From positions 35,835,308 through 35,899,307 of the forward strand of contig OX359275.1 of the NCBI GenBank assembly GCA_947179155.2: a DNA stretch of 64,000 nucleotides. Reading direction: 5' to 3'. The position numbers and the translations under genes are program-made. Every line of letters starts with the position of its first letter. The first letter of the stretch is position 1. The notes below the pieces were generated by a model. It was not told where the DNA came from and made no database searches. It worked only from the letters and a program-made list of their open reading frames with translations. The DNA comes from Hedera helix (Eukaryota > Streptophyta > Magnoliopsida > Apiales > Araliaceae). Positions 1 through 9,900 of the stretch are shown in pieces.

Positions 1-357
1 AGGCGGCAATCCGCTCCGTAAGGTTATTCCCACAATTTAATACATGGAAATAAAAGGCACGTCTTATGAGTAAGGAAGAAACAATATTATTATCGAGAAT
101 CAAATAATGATAATCCCTTACCATAGTATGTTTGAATAATGGAAGATGAAAAAGATGGTATCCCTTACCTCAACACGTGACTGGATATTGATTTAAATGA
201 GGTTGATTAACTTGAACAGTACACGTATACTTATAGATCTTCACAAATACTCAAGATGACTTAAGCACACTTAGAGAGAACTTTCACAAGAAGTATTTAG
301 AGAGATAAAGAAAGAACAAGTAAGGAAGTTTATGAAAAATCCTTAAGTTAAGGCTTC

Positions 358-366
358 TATTTATAG
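358..366 (-). promoter_or_regulatory. TATA box of the left LTR
   Basis: The minus strand reads GGCTATAAATAGAAG here, a strong plant TATA box. It fixes the LTR as minus-strand and puts the expected RNA start near position 325-335. Confidence 0.6.
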
Positions 367-457
367 CCAAAAATCTTATCATTCATTTAATCTAAACCAT
401 TCATTTAAAGATCATCTTTTAATCTACACCATCCATTTCAAATATTATATTATCTTT

Positions 458-712
458 AATCTACACCATTCATTTCATATCACCTAATAATCACCTAACT
501 TTATATTATAAACAAATCAATTTAATTATTCAACAATAATTCACACTTTAATCTACACCATTCATTTCATATCACCTAATAATCACCTAACTTTATATTA
601 TAAACAAATCAATTCAATTATTCAACAATAATTCACACTTTAATCTACACCATTCATTTCATATCACCTAATAATCACCTAACTTTATATTATAAACAAA
701 TAACTTTATCAA
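458..712. repeat. Tandem repeat of about 91 bp, nearly three copies, in the left LTR
   Basis: The phrase ATCTACACCATTCATTTCAT recurs at about 459, 551 and 642. Between copies the sequence is almost unchanged (ATCACCTAATAATCACCTAA). A looser extra copy lies just before, at about 380-458. The array sits upstream of the TATA box in LTR orientation, so in U3. Confidence 0.8.
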
Positions 713-839
713 TTCAATTATTATGACTAATTGTTATAAATACAGTATAGTTAGCTCTTAGATATCAAGTCAATAAATTAATGAAATACAACTGTTTAAA
801 TAACATCATAATAGAGATAACAATAATGTAAAATAAAGC

Positions 840-1075
840 ATACGTTACTGTGTAATGACAATTATTGATTCAATAATGTGAATTACTGTGCATATGTTAC
901 TGTGACAATTATTAGGTTCAATAATTTTAAAAACAGTGCAACAACAATTATTGACTCAATGATATAAAATACAGTGTAATGACAATTATTAAATCAATAA
1001 TGCAAAATACTGTGTAACAACAATTATTGAATTGATAATATAAAATATTATGCAGTGACAATTATCGATGAAATG
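840..1075. repeat. Degenerate tandem repeat of about 50-55 bp in the left LTR
   Basis: Units built around TGACAATTATTGATTCAATA followed by an ACTGTG or ACAGTG motif recur about five times with substitutions. They belong to the same LTR, further upstream of the TATA box than the 91-bp repeats. Confidence 0.6.
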
Positions 1076-1491
1076 ATGCGTAACAGTTACGGTATCAATT
1101 ATCAGACCAAAAATATGAGACACTATGCAATACCGTGTGTTACTGTAGAGTACCGAGTGCTACAGAAAATACCAATAACTATAGTATGCTACTATTCTTT
1201 TATCACCGGTATTTTAACAGTTCCGTTGACTATTTTTATTTAAAAAGGTTATTTCTGTCGTTTTCTATATCCGACAAATATTCCGATGTGGGGTCCACCA
1301 ATAATTAGTTATTTCGGCGCCGTCGGACCAAACGAATATTCCCCGACCAAACGAATATTGTCCGACAAAATAAAATTTGCACATAACATCCTTAACTTTT
1401 AACTTTATCGATTTAACCACTTACTGTTTCAAAAAAATATATATATGAAGAAAAATTAAATTTTGTATTTCATAAAATTCGGGGTCTTACA

Positions 1492-1624
1492 CTTACAATC
1501 AGGATCCTATTGGAACGAATTAAACTGGACTACCTCTCTGAACATGTGAAAGGAATTAGCAAAAGACGACATCGCCCTTCACTAAAATGATGAAAAGACT
1601 ATAATGCCCTGCCTATTTCTTACA
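1492..1624 (-). mobile_element. 3' LTR of the gene-capturing element, interrupted
   Basis: This 133-bp stretch matches 4980-5115 and stops where the nested LTR begins. The remaining ~195 bp of this LTR should lie beyond the left window edge, past the nested element. Confidence 0.8.
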
Positions 1625-1638
1625 TTCCCTACCCCTCA
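1625..1638 (-). other. Polypurine tract of the gene-capturing element
   Basis: The minus strand reads TTTGAGGGGTAGGGAA immediately before the TGTAAG start of the 3' LTR, the expected place for the plus-strand primer. Confidence 0.7.
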
Positions 1639-2990
1639 AAGACACCCTTGCCCTCAAGGGTGGGGTTTGAGCACAAACTAAAAATTATTGCTGAACAACT
1701 AACAAATATGTTGCTTTTTCCAAATTTGCTTGCTAAAACAGTGAGCTCCTTCTTTTCCAAATATGCTTGCTGACTAGCAACCTTTTCTACATCTATCCTC
1801 AGCATAACATTTTCTCTGACCAGTTTAGTGGTAGCAGATTCGTTAGATTGCACAATGAGATCTTCAAGCATTCGTTCAATTGCATTAATGGAGATCTCGA
1901 CACATGTGACATAATCAGGCTTGGCATGGCCCTCCATGGGACCAGGTATGGTGTTGAACTGTCTGCGAACTTCCTCAACCATCTTTAGAGCTGCACTACC
2001 CACGCTCTTCATGGTCATGGCAGAGAACCAGTAAGGAAGCATGGCACAAACGAACAAACCAAAGAAGACCTTTAGGGTCAGTATATCAAATGTTGAAATT
2101 GCTGCATGACATACATAGACACCAAATAGTGCCAATGAAACCAGAGTAGCAGATCCAATAACAAATCCTTTTCTAATGGCAGCAGTGGTGTTTCCAGCAG
2201 CATCAAGAGTATTAGTCCTTTCACATATTCTATGGCTCATTCCTGCCTTCTCAGCATCATCACTGGTGTTTCCAGCAGCATCAATGGCCAATCCAGTGGC
2301 AATGGTGCTCAGCATTCTAATCGCAGCTACAGCAATGCCATACATGGCTGCGAAGCTAAAACTAACAAAAATACTGATTATAGTGGCAAACATAGGAATG
2401 ATAACCTCATAAATGAATATTTTCATGACAAGAATCTGCACTTGTATTAAATCCAAACTTCCACCTGCAACTAATGCCTTTAGAACAACAAAGCAGTCCT
2501 CAAAACCATACTGACCCAACAATGAAATGATAACCAGAAGTTGCAAAACCCTTTTTAAAGTTTCCTGGCACCATAAACCAGTCCTAAAAAATTTCCATCG
2601 AGTAAATTCATCAAAACTCCACCATGAATACTCCACCACCATAGTTTTCCTTACTTTCCCACATTGAGCATAACCTGTGTAGCGTAAAGAGCAACCCAAG
2701 GAACAAAATAACAATACATTTGGTGCTCCAACCCAATTATTAGAGAGCTCTTCACCACCTGGGTCGAAAACCATGATGTTTGAATTCTCACAATAACATG
2801 AATTTACCACTTTCCATGTGATATTATACCATTGAAGCATTTCAACAAACAACTTTTGCACAAAGAATACAACACTTGATTTTGCATCGATCATCTTAAT
2901 GCAATTTATTCTTGGACCGCCTATGAAACCCAATTCAAACAAACAGTGAACAATATTATAGCATCTCATTACCCTCATTTCAATCAACAT
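1629..2990 (-). pseudogene. ORF with vacuolar H+-pyrophosphatase fragment
   Basis: A second open frame of 453 codons, 45 bases downstream of the chimeric ORF and ending at the polypurine tract. Residues ~198-385 (about 2400-1840) match plant type I V-PPase: FATIISIFVSFSFAAMYGIA, GLAIDA, DAAGNTTAAI, then PYWFSAMTMKSVGSAALKM and KMVEEVRRQFNTIPG. The family protein is about 765 residues, so this is roughly a quarter of it. Part of the segment between GLAIDA and GMSHR is rearranged, with DAAGNT appearing twice. The first ~195 residues are not recognised. It cannot pump protons. It was probably captured from mRNA, because introns are absent. Confidence 0.75.
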
Positions 2991-3035
2991 GTAAAGTAAA
3001 CTATTAAGAACATGTGAGTGGTGATCAAGTCTAAA

Positions 3036-4757
3036 CTATGAGGAAGTAAAAATGATACCACCACCAGGATTAAAAACAAGAACAAAAGACTTCACCCCAC
3101 CATCCTTGAGTTTTATTACCTTTACCTCTCCATTAGCGCCACTATTAAATCCAACAACTACTATTCCTTTAATGATTTGTACTCCCTTATTTGTATAATA
3201 ACCCTCGTAAAATGAAGCTATGTTAGTAGTGAAAAACCTAGGCATGCCCCATGGTTCTGAATAAACTATTTTGACATTTAAATTATTGATCTTCAGCACT
3301 GGATTAAGCTCGAGACCAATGTATCCTTCCCCAACAACCACAACTTTTCCATTTTTCTTAGCTTTAATGACTTCCACAATCTTATCAGCATCTATAACAT
3401 CAATGTTCTTTGTACCATTTAGCTCCCAATTTTGAGTTTTAAGGGCAAACAATTTTGAGGTGAGAGCTCTTACCGGACAGATATCTATCACATTTTCTGA
3501 AAGTTCACTGGTCATCAATTCTTCAACATAGGTCCCAATTTCTTCTCCACTGCCCCGACCCAACATGCCTAAATCATGAACCCAAACTACTTCAGTTGCC
3601 TGCTCCTCATTCGATTTCCTCAAGTGTCGAAGAATTGCATTAAGCACCCCACCAATTCTTATAAGTTCTGTTGCAGCTAATAAGGAACACTTTGCTCTAA
3701 GATGAGCAACAAGCAATGGTAATGCAGGCAACAAAGCTTTTGTTTCTTCTGGATTCCCTGCAGCAATACTTGTAAGGCCCCAAGCTGTCACGAGTAACTG
3801 TTCATCTGGTGAGCCAAAAGAAAGACACTGCACGAGGAGACCTATTGCTCCAGCCTTAATGGCAGCTTCATCAGGAGGAATTTTTGATCTAGACAACAAA
3901 AGCCTTAATTTGCGCAAAGCGTCCACCTTCTTATGCAAGGCGTCTTTCCCTTGATAGGCAAAAACAAGTTTTAACTCTTCCACAACTACAATAGTCTGAG
4001 CCTCCAGAATTGATTGCTCTTCATCAATCATTATGTCACTTTCTACAGGATTATCAATAACACCACTAACTCCCACTCTGCATAATCCCTTTGTTCGCAC
4101 CAATATTTCTCTTCGTTCTTTTCCAACTGTAACCTCATGTTGCTTTCTGCGTTGTGCTGCAACATTTCCAACTTTGATTTGTATATTAACCTCCCTACCT
4201 CCACTATCATCATACATAGGCTGATTCGGATTGAGAGTAACAATGTATTCCGTTGATTCTGGAGTTTCGTCGAACACCTTACTCGCAACATGAAATTCCT
4301 CTATATTTGCATCAATTGCTCCTATTACAGTGTTGTTGGTTAGGCTAAGAGAGGAGAATTCGTTTTTAGGTAAAGAGTTTACCGTATCATGAACCCCTTG
4401 CTCGCAGGCTTGATGGATTTGTGGACTTGGATCTTCCAATTTTTCTAGCAACCCATCATTATCTCCTTCCTCGGAAATAATTGAAGCACCATCTTGTTGG
4501 TTTTTCAACTGGCTTTGATAGCTCATTTCCTCTTCAAGCACCACAGCGGTATCATCTAGATCATATCCAGACTCCATGGTTCCCGTTGATACATAAAAGC
4601 GATCATCAGCTTTTGTATAACCACATATACGCACTTTCCGTTCACGCTTTGGATTGGATTTTAGACGAGCTCGTTCGAATTCTTCAGTCATAAAAGTCCT
4701 CAAGTCTCTCATGACTTCCTGAATTTTCTCCAAATAGTATTGATTGTTGGTGGCCAT
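3036..4757 (-). CDS. Chimeric ORF: gag-like start + importin alpha-9 + complex I 75 kDa + MDHAR
   Basis: An uninterrupted 573-codon frame. I chose the ATG at 4757 (MATNNQYYLEKIQEV), 17 bases past the primer site; the frame is open a little further upstream, so an earlier ATG at 4808 exists inside the LTR. The first ~195 residues look like a retroelement gag N-terminus followed by acidic sequence I do not recognise. About 4172-3579 matches importin alpha-9: the basic importin-beta-binding region (VGNVAAQRRK, ERREILVR), then ARM repeats (LLVQCLSFGSPDEQLL, PEETKALLPALPLLVAHL), with about 80 residues missing after CSLLAA. About 3578-3390 matches the complex I 75 kDa subunit (LGMLGRGSGEEIGTYVE, VIDICPV). 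About 3389-3054 matches monodehydroascorbate reductase (GYIGLEL, FYEGYYTNKGV). Each fragment has lost essential parts, so none should keep its original function. Whether the fused protein is made is unknown. Confidence 0.75.
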   Translation of the reverse strand: MATNNQYYLEKIQEVMRDLRTFMTEEFERARLKSNPKRERKVRICGYTKADDRFYVSTGTMESGYDLDDTAVVLEEEMSYQSQLKNQQDGASIISEEGDNDGLLEKLEDPSPQIHQACEQGVHDTVNSLPKNEFSSLSLTNNTVIGAIDANIEEFHVASKVFDETPESTEYIVTLNPNQPMYDDSGGREVNIQIKVGNVAAQRRKQHEVTVGKERREILVRTKGLCRVGVSGVIDNPVESDIMIDEEQSILEAQTIVVVEELKLVFAYQGKDALHKKVDALRKLRLLLSRSKIPPDEAAIKAGAIGLLVQCLSFGSPDEQLLVTAWGLTSIAAGNPEETKALLPALPLLVAHLRAKCSLLAATELIRIGGVLNAILRHLRKSNEEQATEVVWVHDLGMLGRGSGEEIGTYVEELMTSELSENVIDICPVRALTSKLFALKTQNWELNGTKNIDVIDADKIVEVIKAKKNGKVVVVGEGYIGLELNPVLKINNLNVKIVYSEPWGMPRFFTTNIASFYEGYYTNKGVQIIKGIVVVGFNSGANGEVKVIKLKDGGVKSFVLVFNPGGGIIFTSS

Positions 4758-4773
4758 AGATGCAGGTTCGGTG

Positions 4774-4785
4774 GCTCTGATACCA
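4774..4785 (-). other. Primer binding site, initiator-Met tRNA type
   Basis: The minus strand reads ATTGGTATCAGAGCC directly after the LTR. TGGTATCAGAGC is the standard plant retrotransposon primer site complementary to the 3' end of initiator tRNA-Met. Confidence 0.85.
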
Positions 4786-4787
4786 AT

Positions 4788-5115
4788 TGTAATGATTCTG
4801 AAGATCACTAGAGCAGCAACAGAGCTTAACAGGTGAATTATGCAAGGAATTGTTAGAACAAAATTAATATTGGGGAAGAAAACAGAAGAAATGAGGGAGA
4901 AACAGAAGAAGATTGGGAAGGAAGATACTGATTTAATTCATTCATGCCCTTTTACAGAAGATATCTGAGTAATATATACTCCCTTACAATCATGATCCTA
5001 TTGGAACGAATTAAACTGGACTACCTCTCTGAACATGTGAAAGGAATTAGCAAAAGACGACATCGCCCTTCACTAAAATGATGAAAAGACTATAATGCCC
5101 TGCCTATTTCTTACA
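4788..5115 (-). mobile_element. 5' LTR of the gene-capturing element (328 bp)
   Basis: On the minus strand it starts TGTAAGAAATAGGC and ends CATTACA. The first ~130 bases repeat at 1492-1624 with very few differences (for example AATCATGATCC against AATCAGGATCC), which gives the paired LTR. Confidence 0.8.
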
Positions 5116-5219
5116 TTCATTAGTTATTATTATTATTAGTTGTTACAGAATTTATTAGTTGTTATTATTTATTAGTTGTTCCTTCTGGAAAATTTGAAAC
5201 CCTGCCTTTCATATAGACT

Positions 5220-6921
5220 TTAGAGATACCGAAGTTCAATTTTCGAAATCACAGCTTTCTGGAGGGTGAAAGAGAAGAGATAAGGCAAGTTTTCTTGTCG
5301 GTGAAGAAGACTGAGAAAAGGGAGAGAGAACGAAAGAATTGAAACCCTTAAAGCAACGCGAATTTATTAGTAAGGTTGGTATTTTGGTTCTTCCTCAGAT
5401 GGGCTTTCATATTTGTTTGATCAATTTCAAGTCCTTGATCAAAATGGGTTTCGGGTTTTGATTCTTTCTTAATCTCATGTATAATAGGGTTTCATTTTAA
5501 TGCATAAGACTATGATTATTGATATGTTTTCCCTGAAGGTTGAACAGGGTTTGATTGTTATGCTACTAGTTTTCACTTAAATTTTAACAGTTAAACTTTA
5601 ACTTATATTTGAGCAAATTTCAAGAATATAAAAAGGATACAAAAAGTCAAAAGGTAGGTTGGGATTTAGTTGTTAGCAAGGCTCTAATTGTTGTTATCCA
5701 TTTACAAGAAATGATTTGCGTTTCTTTAGTTGTTAGCAAGGCTCTCATGGGTGCAATATTTTTGTTTACCAGAGTTAATTTTTCAGTTGTTTTGATCAAT
5801 CTGCCCTCTGTAATGTGATTAATTTCATTGTGATCTTTTTAAGATTTGTTCTGTTAGCCATGAAACAAACCATCTTCATTCTATATCCGATTCTAAATAG
5901 GTGCTTCAGTCTTTGGTTTCTTTTGGCTATAACTTGCATATTGGATTCACCATGCTATCCTAATGTTATCTGGCTAGACAATGAAATGGAAGTGAGGAAC
6001 TCGTATCACTTGATATTTCTGTGCACTTATAGAAAAAGATAAAAAGAAAAAAGACATTTCTATTTTTATCCGAGAGATGGAAGACCAAACATGATATGTT
6101 CCTTGAGATTTGTTTTGTTTTGTTTTGCTCTGTTTTTTAGTCATGTGTGCTGGCTGGGTCTTGCATTCGCAATTGTAAATTCTTTAATATTACCCTTATT
6201 TGAGTACCCCTGTGAACATGTCCATATGCAATTTACCTCCTAAGATTCTCAGAGGTCCTAACTATGCCATGCCAAATGACATTTATAAAGCCTGAGACAC
6301 AATTAATTCAGTTAATAGAAAAGCATTTTTAACTATTTCTCTATTATTTCAGAAGCACTTGAAAGTTACACTCTAATATTATTCGAGAGATATCATTTCA
6401 ATTAGTTCACATATGATGTGTATTTTAGGAATTATGGTTAAATTTCACCTTCTGGTTATGAAGTTCGAATGCATCTTGGAACTCTTTATCAGGTGATTTG
6501 TTTATGGTTTTCTTGGTCTCTGGTCATTCTGTAGGTGTTCTCAAGTGTATATTTAAGTTAAAATGTATCTTAGAACTCTTGTAAAGGTTCACCTTCTTCT
6601 TTTTTTGCTTTCTGTAGTTCTTATTCCCTGATATTCTTTGGCAACATTTTTTTGGCACATTTTAAGCTTGATAACGGAAAATTTTAATTCGAGCAGATAT
6701 GTTGATTCCCTGACCATGAGTCAGAATGTATTGCTTCCAAAAGTTGTGTTTGACATGCTTAAGTTAGGATTTACAGCATGAATTTGCTTCCTGCAATAGG
6801 AGGTCTCTCATTCCAAAGCATGTGGTATATTAATTTCTTAAATATGATTCAAATGAATCCACACTTGTATGTCTCTGCTGATTGAATGTAGTTATTATTA
6901 TAGGAACTTTCACACTTCTTT
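5220..6921 (+). other. 5' leader exon and leader intron of the NET-domain gene
   Basis: A likely untranslated exon runs from about 5220 to 5369 and ends at a good donor (TTA|GTAAGG). The intron runs to the acceptor TTATTATTATAG at 6903, 18 bases before the start codon. The interval holds no other coding sequence I can support. The exact transcription start is inferred. Confidence 0.45.
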
Positions 6922-9900
6922 ATGTCAGAAGCTTCAAGGGATATGGATACTTCTGCTGAAGGAAATCAAGTTGGACCAAATTATTTTGATTACTATAAAC
7001 GTGAAGTTGCTTGCCTACTTTCGCAGACTGAGGATTTTTTGCCGTTTGTTTCTCGAACTTCTGACTTAGCTGGAAGAACTTGTGGGGTTAATAGAGAGAC
7101 GGATATTACTAAAAATAGTTTCACTGGCAAAGAGGGTAATAGCTCTGAGGCTGGTTTGTTATTTTGTGATGCTGTAGGAGCAGGAATTTCTGATTTCAAG
7201 AAGGAAAGGTTGAAGGTATTGCTTCGGCAGAGCGTGGTTCTTCTCTCACAGGAAGTTGATGAGGTATATTTTAAATTTAACCTTGCTTTTCTAGTAAACA
7301 CAAGTTGGAATATACAGCATGACAGAATGTAGTAACAGACACTCTAAGTCTTTAGCAATTTCCGTGTAATTTTGTATTATCTATTGACAGTGGTTTTAGG
7401 TTTCTGACTTGTAAGGAAATATTGAACAACTAAATATCATGTTGCCCATTAAATAACCAGTTTACCATTCAGGTTGTGGAGATCATAAATTTCATTCTTC
7501 CCTTAAAATGTCTATTTGAAGTGAGTAAAAACTTGTGACAACATGACAAGATGATAACTTTAACCAACATGGTATATGTGTTCAAATGAAGGATTATATG
7601 TGCAAAATTCTAAAATTTAAGTGGATATAGGCTCAGGATGAGCTATTATATTAAGTAAGAGAATTCTGATCTAATTAGATATACATAACCAAAGTTACCG
7701 AAAACTTTTTATTGACCTAGCAAACCACGTTTTGGTACTCGCTTACCCAAATATGGTTACTTTTACCTACCAATACTCTAATTTAGCTTATCAAAATATT
7801 TTGTTGTTTTTATTTATAATTGCACAACTATCAATATTCTAACTTACTGAATGCTTAAATATTACATTGGTACTAAATTATTTATAGAACAATCAATTTG
7901 TTGATGAAACTAAAAAAATTCTATAAGACCTAGTTTTATTCTAAGAGAATTCTTAACTATAAGTAATCGTATAAAGCTATCCTAGTGTGCTGCATCCCCG
8001 TATTGGTTCCTCGAACTGAAATGAACTACATTCCAGGTAACTTTAATGATAACTGTTAAGCTTTCTTCTCTAAAGAAGTTATACACACACGCATACTCAA
8101 TTCAACTAAGCCAGAAGTTTCTCCGTCTACTGAAACAACAATTCAATCAACATGCACCCAATATAATATGTGGATGAATGTTTATATGGATTTATATATC
8201 TGCAAGCCGGAGATTGTCAAAAACTTATAACTGCATTGTATACCTGTGGAATTTTCAATACAGATGGTAGACCCAGTCTTTGCTATGCGTCGAATGCAAA
8301 ATTATAAAATGAAAATGTCAAGCTGTCCGAGTGCAACCTTTGAGGATAACGAACATCCTCATAAGAAACACAAGCTGTCCTCTTCGTCATCTTCTATCAG
8401 GTCTATTCCTATCAGTTACATTCATGATGGAGAGGTATGTTTTTCATGCTGCTTTGTTAATGAGCTTATGTAATTTTCCTGTTTACTCAAATGTGGAGGT
8501 GCCAGTTTGTGTTGATACAAAATTGTTTGCGGCAATGAAAGCCCAATAGTGGATGAATACCATTTGAATTAAGTAATTAGTGAAACCCAAAATATTCCAC
8601 TTGACTAGGAGCTGGAATTCTTTGTTTCTGGTTCTGATGTCGACAGTTCAGAACCTATAAATTTGTCAAACCTTTCATGTGTTAAGTATTACTGGCTTTG
8701 ATTTGGAGGACCAAAATATCCTAGAGGTTTGCATGCTTCATTAGGAAAGAGATACCCATAAGTCATAGTATAACAGCTCATAGGTTTTTCATGCTGCCTC
8801 CGGAAAGTGGGAAGACCTTTGTGGGAACCAATAAAGGTCTAGAATTAGAGCTCTTGGCAGAATACATTTTAAAAAATGAAGACTCACCCAGTTGAAGTAA
8901 GGGAGCTTTTGAAGAGGTGGATATAAGCAGCATAAAGACAGTTTCCTAGATGATAGGAGATATGGTATTAATTCCTTGAACCAGGTGTACTTTACTATTT
9001 TTTACGTGAAAGAGTGTAAGTATCTAAAATCTCGAATTGATGAATTTTGCATGTTTTGCATTTTTCTTTTTGTCGGTTATTTTGGGCCAACAAGAACCAA
9101 TAAATTTGGTCATACCTTGCATGTGTCGGTTCTGGCTTTCAAATATATGGGTTGACAAAGAAGGCGGTGAGGTAAGATTTTCTTATTTATATTTTAGCCT
9201 GGATATAAGTAGATATTTCCATAATTCTGAGGTGAATAGAGTTGGAGGGAGTCCACTGAGTTGAACTTAATTTTGGTAAACTCAACTCAGTCACCTTGTT
9301 AACAAAGAAGTGGGAATACATGTCCTTGCTTTTCTGCAACAATGGCAAATTAATGCATATTGTTGTCTAACTTGTCTATCTTATGAAATATCTGTGCATC
9401 GTGATAAACAGCTATTGGAATTGGTCTTAGTTTTTCTCCTTCTCTTGTCTTCTTCAGATCAATGATGATTTGCGGTTGCTTCTCAAAACTGACAGCGCAA
9501 TGGTTGAGGAAACAATGAAGAAAAAATCTGATGAACTATCTGAAACAGTAATTTTCCAGAAAATTCTCTTACCAAACTAAGCTTGAGCATAGTATGAGTT
9601 TCATCTAGGATTACGAGTATATTTTCTTTCTGCCTCCTGAAACTTGTTTTAGGTCAAATCTGAATGTTTAATTCCCTCCCCTCCCCCCTCCCCCCTCCCC
9701 CCTCCCCCCTCCAGCTAGGATGCATGAAGCAGAAGCTTGAAGAACTTCTTGATACCGTAATGTCCAATTACAGGTTCGTTGTGTTCCCTTTCTTGCTATA
9801 TTAGGTGAAGGTAGAGTTAGCTATTGCTCTGTTACTTTGGTACCTCTCAACTAAAATGGCATTTAATGTAATGCATGTTTTTGTTTTTATCACATTGTAT

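Larger units (their letters stand above)
1..1491 (-). mobile_element. LTR of a retrotransposon, cut by the left window edge
   Basis: Read on the minus strand, this starts with TGTAAGACCCCGAATTTT at 1491 and has a TATA box about 1.1 kb downstream, the layout of a plant LTR (U3 then TATA). It ends inside the 3' LTR of the next element. The five bases CTTAC at 1492-1496 follow it, and the intact LTR copy at 4980-4985 has CCTTACAATC at the matching site, so CTTAC is probably the target duplication. The other half lies left of the window. Whether this is a solo LTR or one end of a full element cannot be seen. The length (>1.49 kb) and start sequence suit a Ty3/Gypsy element, but no protein is present to prove it. 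Confidence 0.65.
1492..5115 (-). mobile_element. LTR retroelement carrying fragments of four host genes (Bs1-like)
   Basis: The element lies on the minus strand. It has a complete 5' LTR (4788-5115, TG...CA), a primer site TGGTATCAGAGC matching the initiator-Met tRNA two bases inside the LTR, an interior of 3.2 kb, a purine-rich tract at the far end and the start of a 3' LTR (1492-1624). The rest of the 3' LTR was displaced leftward by a nested LTR insertion. The interior encodes no protease, reverse transcriptase or integrase. A short gag-like start is followed by fragments recognisable as importin alpha-9, complex I 75 kDa subunit, monodehydroascorbate reductase and vacuolar H+-pyrophosphatase. 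The fragments read through without introns, so they were probably captured from mRNA. The possible 5-bp duplication TTCAT follows at 5116-5120; its partner is off the window. Maize Bs1 is the known precedent for this architecture. Confidence 0.8.

Noticed and set aside
1767..2450. Plus-strand frames opposite the V-PPase fragment
   Set aside because: Shadows of the minus-strand frame, no resemblance of their own.
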